Source: Actinomycetes bacterium (GTDB lineage Bacteria; Actinomycetota; Actinomycetes; Streptosporangiales; Streptosporangiaceae). Taken from it: a DNA stretch of 8,245 bases. The notes below the pieces were generated by a model. The model searched no databases. It saw nothing but the letters and a program-made list of their open reading frames with translations, and had not been told where the DNA came from. Shown here in pieces: positions 1-5,464 of this stretch. Position numbers and translations under genes: made by a program. The stretch lies in assembly GCA_025964635.1 (NCBI GenBank), contig JAOPYP010000480.1:1-8245 (forward strand), given 5' to 3'. The number at the start of each line of letters is the position of its first letter. Within the stretch, counting starts at the first letter, position 1.

Positions 1-957
1 GGGCCGCCGTCCGGGGAGCCGGCGACGCCAGCGCCGCCGCCGGCACTGCCTCATGCGGTGCCGCGCCAGGCGGACTCGCCCGAGACGACAGCGCCCCCGG
101 CCGCAACGCCTGTCACGGAGACACCCGAGGCGACCGCGCCCCCCGCCGGAACGCCCGCCAGGGAGGCGCCCACGGCCGAGGCGCCTCGCGCGGGGGCACC
201 TGCGGCGGAGTCAGCCCCGGCGGAATCACCCGTGGCCGGCCCGGCCGCGACTGGGGAGCCCGTAGCCGGCGTGCCTGCGGCTGGGGAGCCCCCAGCGGGC
301 GTCCCCACGGCCGGTGCGCCCGCGGCTGAGGAGCCTGCGGCCGGCGTGCCCGGGCCTGAGCCGCCCACGGCGGACGTGCCCGCCGCAGACCAGGCCGACC
401 CCGGCCTGAACGGGCGGGAGCCCGGGGGAACCCCGCCGGGCTGGTTGCGCCCGGTACGGCCGCCGCCGCCAGGCGAGACCAAGCCGCTGTCGATCGTGCC
501 CGGCATGATCCAGTCCGACGACACAGCAGAACCCCCAGTGCCCCGGCGCCGCACGCCGGTCGAGGTGCGGCTCGGGGAAGTGTGGGCCCTGGCCCGCAAG
601 CATCCGCTCGAAGCCGTCTCGATCGCGCTGCTGGGCGTCGGCGGGCTGATGTTCCCGTTCCCGATCCCGTTCCCGTTCTGGCTGATCGGCGGGATCATCG
701 CGCTCAAGTCCCGGCGCTGGGACGCCCGCGACAAGTGGGTGGCCCTGGTCGGGCCGCCCCTGATCACGTTCGCGGTGCTGCTGATCCGCGCCGCGACATC
801 CCAGGGCAATTTCTTCTCGCCCTTCTACCACGCCGCACAGAACGACGGAGCGCTGAGCATCCGGGCAGGCTGCGTGCTGTGCGCGGGTTATCTCATCTGG
901 CGGCTGCGGCGCGGCCCGCGGCTGCGGACGCTCCCTCCCTGGCAGCGTCCCCGCTAA
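1..957 (+). CDS. Pro/Ala pentapeptide-repeat membrane protein (5' end outside window)
   Basis: The function is not recognised. The frame is open from the left edge, so the true start is probably upstream. An in-frame GTG at 58 is the first possible start inside the window, but the residues before it have the same Pro/Ala-rich character. The numbering below counts from that GTG. Residues 21-110 form a low-complexity, presumably disordered tract of pentapeptides of the type [G/E/D]xPxA. Residues 111-180 are Pro/Gly-rich, then basic. The C-terminal part looks like a small membrane domain: a hydrophobic stretch at about 185-216, interrupted by the Pro/Phe motif PFPIPFPF (200-207), then helices near 228-245 and 268-284, and a short Arg-rich tail. 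The segment between (KSRRWDARDKWVALVGPP) is cytosol-like. It is co-directional with the cold-shock gene 81 bp downstream. I infer a membrane protein with a long flexible cytoplasmic or wall-side arm. The repeats make similarity by composition alone unreliable. Confidence 0.75.
   Translation, partial: GPPSGEPATPAPPPALPHAVPRQADSPETTAPPAATPVTETPEATAPPAGTPAREAPTAEAPRAGAPAAESAPAESPVAGPAATGEPVAGVPAAGEPPAGVPTAGAPAAEEPAAGVPGPEPPTADVPAADQADPGLNGREPGGTPPGWLRPVRPPPPGETKPLSIVPGMIQSDDTAEPPVPRRRTPVEVRLGEVWALARKHPLEAVSIALLGVGGLMFPFPIPFPFWLIGGIIALKSRRWDARDKWVALVGPPLITFAVLLIRAATSQGNFFSPFYHAAQNDGALSIRAGCVLCAGYLIWRLRRGPRLRTLPPWQRPR
118..387 (+). repeat. 15-bp degenerate tandem repeat encoding 18 pentapeptides [G/E/D]xPxA
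   Basis: Eighteen consecutive in-phase pentapeptides can be read here, for example GEPVA, GVPAA, GEPPA, GVPTA, GAPAA, EEPAA and GVPGP, with only a few imperfect units (ESAPA, GPAAT). The DNA is correspondingly repetitive, with variants of gccggcgtgcc and gctggggagcc. The period is conserved at the protein level while the codons vary, which suggests an older, selected repeat and not a fresh slippage product. It encodes the disordered arm of the membrane protein. Confidence 0.85.
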
Positions 958-975
958 CGCGCACGCGGCGGGACC

Positions 976-983
976 GATAGCCT
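976..983 (+). promoter_or_regulatory. possible -10-like element upstream of the cold-shock gene
   Basis: GATAGCCT lies in the 81-bp gap between the membrane-protein gene and the cold-shock gene and resembles the TAGxxT -10 boxes common in actinobacteria. No convincing -35 box is visible at the expected distance, so this is only a candidate. Read-through from the upstream gene is an equally good explanation. Confidence 0.2.
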
Positions 984-1038
984 GGAGTTGCTTCTCCCTG
1001 CGCTCACCCCGCCCGCTCTACTGCGTGAGGTCACGTCC

Positions 1039-1422
1039 GTGCCCACTGGCAAGGTCAAATGGTATGACGCCGACAAAGGGTTCGGCTTTCTCACCCGCGA
1101 CGACGGGGGTGAGGTCTTCGTGCACTCCACGGCGCTGCCTGCGGGCAGCACCGCCCTGCGGCCCGGCCAGCGGGTCGAGTTCGGCGTGGCCGAGGGGCGC
1201 CGGGGAGTGCAGGCCCTTCAGGTGCGGCTGCTCGACCCTCCGCCGACCGTGGCCAAGGTCAGCCGGAAGAGCCCGGACGAGATGGTCGTGATCGTCGAGG
1301 ATCTGATCAAGCTGCTGGACGGGGTGTCCTCCGCCTACCGGCGGGGCCGCCACCCGGACGCCCGCGACGGGAAGAAGATCGCGGCCGTGCTCCGCGCCGT
1401 GGCCGACGACCTCGAAGCCTAG
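1039..1422 (+). CDS. cold-shock-domain protein with C-terminal extension (127 aa)
   Basis: This is a CspA-family nucleic-acid-binding protein, expected to bind single-stranded RNA/DNA as an RNA chaperone. The cold-shock domain fills residues 1-67. It opens with PTGKVKWYDADKGFGFL, giving RNP1 as KGFGFL (13-18) and RNP2 as VFVH (26-29). The usual phenylalanine after RNP2 His is replaced by Ser. A typical Csp is about 67-70 residues. This one has a further 57-60 residues (about 70-127) that look helical and charged (EMVVIVEDLIKLLDG, KKIAAVLRAVADDLEA), as in a longer actinobacterial Csp subgroup. GTG 1039 is chosen because it places the domain at the N terminus and has GAGG (1027-1030) 8 nt upstream. 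The frame is open further up to a TTG at 988, but that stretch is not domain-like. The gene converges on the histidine kinase gene. The role of the extension is unknown. Confidence 0.93.
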   Translation: MPTGKVKWYDADKGFGFLTRDDGGEVFVHSTALPAGSTALRPGQRVEFGVAEGRRGVQALQVRLLDPPPTVAKVSRKSPDEMVVIVEDLIKLLDGVSSAYRRGRHPDARDGKKIAAVLRAVADDLEA

Positions 1423-1437
1423 GCTCCCCAGCCAGGC
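1417..1437 (+). terminator. candidate hairpin terminator after the cold-shock gene
   Basis: GCCT-a-GGCT / loop CCCC / AGCC-AGGC forms an 8-bp stem with one bulged A and a 4-nt loop, and overlaps the TAG stop codon. There is no T-run after it, so it would be a weak or Rho-dependent type. It lies between convergent genes, where a transcript end is expected. Confidence 0.35.
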
Positions 1438-1466
1438 CCACGCCCACCCAGCCAGGCCCACGCCCA
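1427..1466. repeat. perfect 20-bp tandem duplication in the convergent intergenic region
   Basis: The unit CCCAGCCAGGCCCACGCCCA occurs twice with no mismatch (1427-1446 and 1447-1466), followed by a partial third start (CCC). It fills most of the 61-bp space between the cold-shock stop and the kinase stop. A recent slippage duplication is the simplest explanation. The second copy repeats part of the candidate terminator stem. Confidence 0.9.
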
Positions 1467-1483
1467 CCCCGCGAAGCCCATGC

Positions 1484-2782
1484 TCAGCTGGCCGTAGCCG
1501 CCTCGGCCTTCCCGGGCGCCCTCACCTCCACGCCGGGCAGCAGCACCGACACGTCCAGACCGCCCGCGGGACGGCTGCGCGCCATGACCGTCCCGTGGTG
1601 GGCGGTGGTCACCGACCGGGCGATGGACAGGCCCAGCCCGGTCCCAGCCCCGCTGGCCGCTGGCCCGTCCAGCCGCCGGAAAGGCTCGAACAGTAGCGGG
1701 GTCACGTCCGCCCCGATGACCGGGCCGCCGTTGGAGACCGTGAGGTACGCCTGCCCGCCCCTCGTTCCGGTCGCCACCTGGATCCAGCCGCCCGCGGCGT
1801 TGTGCCGGACCGCGTTGTCCACCAGGTTGGCCACGAGCCGGTCAAGCAGGACGAGATCACCGCAGGTCGGCGCGGGCTGCAGGGCCGTCTCCAGGCCCAG
1901 TGAGCCGGCCCGGATGGCGGGTCCGGCGGCGTCGAGCGCATCTTCGGCCAGCACGGCCAGGTCGGCGAGCTCCACCCCGGTGGTGCCCCGGTCGCTGCGG
2001 GCCAGGGTCAGCAATGCCTCGATGAGCGCCTCCGCCCAGTCCGCGGCCGCCCGGACCTCGGCCGCCATGTCCTCGAGCTGGGCGGGGGTCCGGTCCGGTT
2101 TGGCCAGCGTGACGTCGATGGCGGTCCGCATCACGGTCAGCGGCGTGCGCAGTTCGTGGGACGCGTTGGCGACGAAACGGCGCTGGCTGGCGAAGGCCGC
2201 GTCGAGCCGGGCCAGCATGGCGTCGTAGGTGTCGGCGAGTTCCTTCAGCTCGTCCGGCGGGCCGGCCAGCGCCAGGCGCTCGCCCAGGTTCTCCTCGGAG
2301 GCCCGCCGCGCCGCCCCGGTGATGGCGTGGACCGGCCGCAGCGCTCGCCCGGCGACCAGCCAGCCCACGGCCCCGGATACCGCGCCCATGATGCCCAGGC
2401 CCACCAGCGAGTAGAGCAGCAGCTGGTGCACGGCCTGGTCGCGCTGGCTCTGCGCGCCGGCCACCACGCCCTTGCGGAAACCCGTCTCGCACTTGCCGAG
2501 CAGGGCCTTCTCCTGGTCCGTCAGGTTGGCCCGCGTCTTCCGGGCGGCCATCACCTTGCCGCACGCGTTCCTGAAGGACTGCTCGGCCGCGGTCACCGGC
2601 TGGCTCGGCTTGCCCAGGGCGCTGGTGGTGCTGAGCCCGCGCACCACGAACACGTAGGTGAAAGCCAGCAGCATGGCCGCGGCCAGCAGGAACAGCCCGC
2701 TGTAGATCAGGGTGAGCCGCAGCCGGATCGGCCGCCGCCGGGCGGCGCGGGCCGCCCAGCGCGGCCAGGCCAGGCGCTTCAC
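1484..2782 (-). CDS. two-component sensor histidine kinase (432 aa)
   Basis: This is a membrane sensor kinase expected to autophosphorylate and pass phosphate to the response regulator encoded just upstream. It has a short basic N terminus, TM1 at about 27-47, an extracytoplasmic loop of about 73 residues (48-120) with two cysteines (Cys74, Cys98), and TM2 at about 121-144. A HAMP domain follows (145-198), then the HisKA domain with the H-box FVANASHELRTP (phospho-acceptor His209). The ATPase domain has an N-box LVDNAVRH (Asn323), a G1-like VSNGGPVI, an F-box LFEPFRR (364-370) and a G2 box GTGLGLSI (380-387). The G1 Asp is replaced by Asn, as in many actinobacterial OmpR-partner kinases, so loss of activity need not follow. 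The GTG start overlaps the regulator stop (GTGA, 2779-2782), indicating translational coupling. The open frame extends further upstream but only as antiphase overlap with the regulator. The signal is unknown; divergence from a lipoprotein/ABC operon suggests an envelope cue. Confidence 0.95.
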   Translation of the reverse strand: MKRLAWPRWAARAARRRPIRLRLTLIYSGLFLLAAAMLLAFTYVFVVRGLSTTSALGKPSQPVTAAEQSFRNACGKVMAARKTRANLTDQEKALLGKCETGFRKGVVAGAQSQRDQAVHQLLLYSLVGLGIMGAVSGAVGWLVAGRALRPVHAITGAARRASEENLGERLALAGPPDELKELADTYDAMLARLDAAFASQRRFVANASHELRTPLTVMRTAIDVTLAKPDRTPAQLEDMAAEVRAAADWAEALIEALLTLARSDRGTTGVELADLAVLAEDALDAAGPAIRAGSLGLETALQPAPTCGDLVLLDRLVANLVDNAVRHNAAGGWIQVATGTRGGQAYLTVSNGGPVIGADVTPLLFEPFRRLDGPAASGAGTGLGLSIARSVTTAHHGTVMARSRPAGGLDVSVLLPGVEVRAPGKAEAATAS

Positions 2783-3438
2783 CGGACCCGCAGCCGGTAG
2801 CCGCTGCCGATCACCGTCTCGATCAGCGGCGGGTCGCCCAGCTTGCGGCGCAGCCGGGTCATGGTGACCGAGACCGTGTTGGTGAACGGGTCGGCGTGCT
2901 CGTCCCACACGTTCTCCAGGAGTTCCTCCGCGCTCACCACCGCGCCGTCCGCGCCGAGGACCGCCTCCAGCACGCCGAACTCCTTCCGGGTCAGCGGCAC
3001 CGGCCGGCCGTCCCGGCTCACCCGGCGCCGGGCCCGGTCCATGGTCAGGTCGCCCCGGGTGATGACCGGCGGGGTGGACGGGGCCCGCCGGGACAGGGCC
3101 CGGACCCGCGCGACCAGCTCGGTGAACGCGAACGGCTTGGGCAGGTAGTCATCGGCGCCCAGGTTGAGCCCGTCCACCCGGTCCTCCACCGCCGCGGCCG
3201 CGGTCAGCATCAGGATCCGGGCGGGCGAGGGCCCGGCCACCAGGCTCGCGCAGACGGCGTCCCCGTGCACCCGGGGCAGGTCACGGTCGAGCACCACGAC
3301 GTCGTAGCGGTTCACCGCGGTGACCTCCACCGCGGCCGCACCGTCGTAGGCCACATCCACCGCCATCCCCTGATCGCGCAGGCCCTCGGCGATCCGGTTG
3401 GCCAGCGTTTTCTGATCCTCCACCACCAGCACGCGCAT
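2779..3438 (-). CDS. OmpR/PhoB-family response regulator (219 aa)
   Basis: This is a DNA-binding response regulator, the partner of the overlapping kinase gene. The receiver domain (1-115) has the acidic pair Glu8-Asp9, phospho-acceptor Asp51 in VVLDRDLP, Thr79 in LMLTA, and Lys101 in the YLPKPF motif, so all key residues are present. The winged-helix output domain (about 125-219) shows the usual pattern LTRKEFGVLEAVL, then VSAEELLENVWD, the recognition region NTVSVTMTRLRRKLGD, and the closing wing VIGSGYRLRVR. ATG 3438 is chosen because the receiver domain begins at once (MRVLVVEDQ). The open frame continues 26 codons upstream without family-like sequence. No strong ribosome-binding site precedes the ATG. 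The last codons overlap the kinase GTG. The likely target is the shared 189-bp intergenic region, controlling its own operon and the divergent lipoprotein/ABC operon; this is inferred from gene order. Confidence 0.95.
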   Translation of the reverse strand: MRVLVVEDQKTLANRIAEGLRDQGMAVDVAYDGAAAVEVTAVNRYDVVVLDRDLPRVHGDAVCASLVAGPSPARILMLTAAAAVEDRVDGLNLGADDYLPKPFAFTELVARVRALSRRAPSTPPVITRGDLTMDRARRRVSRDGRPVPLTRKEFGVLEAVLGADGAVVSAEELLENVWDEHADPFTNTVSVTMTRLRRKLGDPPLIETVIGSGYRLRVR

Positions 3439-3507
3439 CAGTCCATGGTGCCCCGTCGCGGATGACAAAGACATAACACGCCGCGGCGCCGGCGGCTCCC
3501 GGCCACG

Positions 3508-3523
3508 CGCGCTCACCAGCGCG
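3508..3523. promoter_or_regulatory. 16-bp inverted repeat, possible operator
   Basis: CGCGCT-CACC-AGCGCG is a perfect 6-bp inverted repeat with a 4-bp spacer, near the middle of the divergent intergenic region and flanked on both sides by the CCGGCCACG direct repeats. Its position suits a shared regulator site. However, OmpR-family proteins usually bind direct repeats, and GC-rich palindromes arise easily by chance. Confidence 0.25.
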
Positions 3524-3614
3524 GCCGCGGCGCACCGGCCACGTCGTGGGCTTCGTTGCGTAGCGCCCTTGTAATGCCCGGCGGCGTAGACCTCTCACCG
3601 TCCACGGTTCGACC

Positions 3615-3621
3615 AGGGAGG
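3615..3621 (+). promoter_or_regulatory. strong ribosome-binding site of the lipoprotein gene
   Basis: AGGGAGG lies 6 nt before ATG 3628 and fixes this start over the upstream in-frame possibilities. It is the strongest Shine-Dalgarno match seen in the module, as suits the first gene of an operon. Confidence 0.8.
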
Positions 3622-3627
3622 TCCACG

Positions 3628-4269
3628 ATGAGACACACACCGCCTCCGGCCCGCCGCCTGCGGGCCGGAGCCGGGCCTGCGGTGGTCACGCTGGCCGCAC
3701 CCTTGCTGGCCGTGCTGGGCCTGCTCGGCGCCGGGTGCAGCGCCGGCGCCAGTCCCGCTTCGGTGCCCAGCCTGAGCAGCGCCGGCGGCAGCCATCCCGC
3801 GGGCGGCAGCCGGGCCGCCGACCTGCACGCGGCCGCGCAGTGCATCCGCCAGCACGGCGTCCCGGGCTACGCCGACCCCGTGCTCACGCCGAGCGGCGCG
3901 GTCTACAGCGACCGGCGCAGCATCCAGGACGCGTCCCAGTCCGTCCTGGCCGCGGTCCAGGCGGCCTGCGGCAGTGTGCTGGCCCGGGCCCAGCTCAACC
4001 CGATGCACGAGCCGCCCGCACCGCCGCAGCTGGTCCAGGCCGGGGTGCGCGCGGCCCAGTGCATGCGGGCGCACGGGCTGCCGAACGACGCCGACCCGAC
4101 CGCGAACACCCCGTACACACCGGGCCACGGTTTCGGGCTCGGCGCCCGCGAGGTCCCGGCCGGCGGGAAGCTGAGCCACGGCTTCCAGCAGGCCATCCAC
4201 GCCTGCGCGCAGCTCGACGCCGCGGAGATCCGAGCTTCGACCCTGTCCAGCCTGGGCCAGGACGGCTGA
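3628..4269 (+). CDS. predicted lipoprotein with duplicated cysteine motif (213 aa)
   Basis: This is a surface-anchored lipoprotein of unknown function and the first gene of the ABC operon. The N terminus is basic, then hydrophobic (VVTLAAPLLAVLGLLGAGC), giving a lipobox-like end at Cys37. Gly at -3 is less usual than Leu, but Leu is at -4. After a Ser/Gly/Ala linker the mature part holds two related halves: Cys72 in AAQCIRQHGVPGYADP with Cys114 in QAACGS, and Cys145 in AAQCMRAHGLPNDADP with Cys193 in IHACAQ. Each half thus reads QC[IM]RxHG[VL]P...ADP...AC, with 42 and 48 residues between its cysteines, suggesting one disulfide per half and an internal duplication. I recall similar CMRxHGVPxxxDP proteins in other actinobacteria, without an assigned role. 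The adaptor gene starts 1 bp after its stop, so it is likely an accessory or ligand-binding part of the transporter or sensor. Confidence 0.88.
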   Translation: MRHTPPPARRLRAGAGPAVVTLAAPLLAVLGLLGAGCSAGASPASVPSLSSAGGSHPAGGSRAADLHAAAQCIRQHGVPGYADPVLTPSGAVYSDRRSIQDASQSVLAAVQAACGSVLARAQLNPMHEPPAPPQLVQAGVRAAQCMRAHGLPNDADPTANTPYTPGHGFGLGAREVPAGGKLSHGFQQAIHACAQLDAAEIRASTLSSLGQDG

Positions 4270-4270
4270 C

Positions 4271-5464
4271 GTGCGGGCCAGATGGCTCGCCGCGGCCGGG
4301 ACGGTCGTGGCCGGCGGGGCGGCGGCGGGGCTGATCGTCGCCACGTCCGGGCCCGCGGCCGGGTCGGGGCACGCGGCGTCCGGGTCCAGCGGCGCCGGGC
4401 AGGCCAGCGGGGCCGGGGGCGGCTCCCACGTGGCCACCGCGCCGGTGGTCCGCACCGACCTGACCAACACGGTCCAGGTGAGCGGGGCGCTCGGGTTCGC
4501 GGGCTCGTACACCGTCGCCAACCAGATGCAGGGCACCGCCTACACGGCGCTGCCCCCGCCGGGACAGGTGGTGCGCCGGGGCCACCGCCTGTACGAGGTG
4601 GACGGGAGCCCGGTCATCCTGCTCTACGGGCCCAGGCCCGAATGGCGGGACCTGTTCCTGGGGGTCGCGCCCGGGCCGGATGTGGCGCAACTCGACGCCA
4701 ACCTGATCGCGCTCGGCTACGCGACCCCCGCCACGCTGACCGTGAGCGACACGTTCACGGCCGCGACCTCGTTCGCGGTGCAGCGGTGGCAGGCCGCGCT
4801 GGGCGTGACCGTGACCGGCGTGGTCCCGGCCGGGCAGGTCGCCTACGCACCCGGCCCGCTGCGGGTGGCCGCGCTGGACGTCACCCTGGGCGCCGCGGCG
4901 CAGCCCGGGGCGGGGGTGCTGGCCGCCACGTCGGCCCGGCCGGTGGTCAGCGCCGCGCTGCCGGTCGGCCAGGAGTACCTGGTCCACCGGGGCGACCAGG
5001 TCAGCGTCACCCTGCCGGACGGCACCAGGACCGTGCCCGGCGTCATCACCGCGATCTCGCGGGTGGCCAGTGCGGGGTCGTCTGGCGGCGCGGGACAGCC
5101 CTCCCCGGGACCGTCCGCGCCCGGCGGGCCCGGGTCCGGGGATTCAGCGTCCGGGAGGTCAGGGCCGGGCGGCGGCGGTGACACGGTCGAGGTGACCGTC
5201 CGGCTCGCGCACCCGCGGGCTGCGGGCGGGCTGGACCAGGCCCCGGTCACGGTGAACATCGTCAGCGCCCGGGCCAGCGGCGTGCTCGCGGTCCCGATCA
5301 GCGCCCTGGTCGCGCTGGCCGGCGGGGGCTACGCCGTGCAGGTGATCACCGGCGGCACAGCGCACCTGACCGGGGTGCGCACCGGGCTGTTCAGCAGCAG
5401 CCTGGTCCAGGTGGCCGGCCCCGGGTTGCGGGCCGGGCTGAGGGTCGAGGTGCCGTCGCCATGA
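4271..5464 (+). CDS. HlyD/MacA-like membrane-fusion adaptor with peptidoglycan-binding domain (397 aa)
   Basis: This is the predicted envelope-side adaptor of the MacB-type ABC system encoded next. The N terminus has a short basic start and one hydrophobic segment (about 5-25), a signal anchor. A Gly/Ser/Ala linker (27-52) follows, then an adaptor-like strand region (TAPVVRTDLTNTVQVSGALGF). A lipoyl-like half (GQVVRRGHRLYEVDG, 98-112) precedes a peptidoglycan-binding-1-like domain at about 131-195 (DVAQLDANLIALGY ... FAVQRWQAALGVTVTGVV). The second lipoyl-like half follows near 202-220 (LDVTLGAAAQPGAGVLAAT), then a beta-barrel region interrupted by a Gly/Ser/Pro-rich insert (268-304) and a C-terminal membrane-proximal-type domain (VLAVPISALVAL ... 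GLRAGLRVEV). The GTG start is 1 bp after the lipoprotein stop, with AGGACGG at 4259-4265. Its stop overlaps the ATPase ATG. There is no long coiled-coil hairpin for a TolC-type channel, consistent with a Gram-positive envelope. Confidence 0.9.
   Translation: MRARWLAAAGTVVAGGAAAGLIVATSGPAAGSGHAASGSSGAGQASGAGGGSHVATAPVVRTDLTNTVQVSGALGFAGSYTVANQMQGTAYTALPPPGQVVRRGHRLYEVDGSPVILLYGPRPEWRDLFLGVAPGPDVAQLDANLIALGYATPATLTVSDTFTAATSFAVQRWQAALGVTVTGVVPAGQVAYAPGPLRVAALDVTLGAAAQPGAGVLAATSARPVVSAALPVGQEYLVHRGDQVSVTLPDGTRTVPGVITAISRVASAGSSGGAGQPSPGPSAPGGPGSGDSASGRSGPGGGGDTVEVTVRLAHPRAAGGLDQAPVTVNIVSARASGVLAVPISALVALAGGGYAVQVITGGTAHLTGVRTGLFSSSLVQVAGPGLRAGLRVEVPSP

Larger units (their letters stand above)
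3439..3627. promoter_or_regulatory. divergent control region between the two-component genes and the ABC operon
   Basis: These 189 bp must hold the promoters of both divergent operons. An AT-rich island (3461-3479, 7 of 19 bases G/C) stands out in very GC-rich surroundings close to the regulator ATG, and is the best place for the minus-strand promoter. On the + strand, TTGTAAT (3569-3575) is the most AT-rich, -10-like word ahead of the lipoprotein gene, but no matching -35 is clear. Repeats in the region are GCCGCGGCGC at 3480-3489 and 3524-3533, CCGGCCACG at 3499-3507 and 3535-3543, and GTCCACG at 3600-3606 and 3621-3627. Any of these could be operators or chance in GC-rich DNA. Confidence 0.5.

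Noticed and set aside
118..387. Possible CRISPR-like or intergenic repeat array at the left end
   Set aside because: The 15-bp period is in frame, has no unique spacers, and encodes a regular pentapeptide.
51..831. Minus-strand frames opposite the Pro/Ala-repeat protein, which also look repetitive
   Set aside because: The repetitiveness mirrors the + strand pentapeptide repeat. The + frame also encodes coherent membrane helices, which the minus frames lack.
1416..1425. 10-bp perfect palindrome AGCCTAGGCT at the cold-shock stop codon
   Set aside because: A palindrome without a loop forms no hairpin on its own, and it is better explained as part of the bulged stem at 1417-1437.
1730..1770. 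Possible inactive kinase because G1 lacks the usual Asp (NGGPVI)
   Set aside because: The N-box, F-box and G2 box are intact, and this G1 variant is common in actinobacterial kinases of this type.
1584..2800. Plus-strand open frames opposite the histidine kinase
   Set aside because: Ser/Arg- or Gly/His-rich translations with no recognisable domain; the kinase on the other strand has all its boxes.
2783..2908. Upstream extension of the kinase open frame by 42 codons
   Set aside because: It lies wholly within the response-regulator coding region and reads as non-family sequence. The GTG at 2782 overlapping the regulator stop is the normal arrangement.
3595..4987. Long minus-strand open frames opposite the lipoprotein and adaptor genes
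   Set aside because: Low-complexity Arg/Gly/Pro/Ala products without motifs; the + strand genes have lipobox, cysteine repeats, a PG-binding domain and a good ribosome-binding site.
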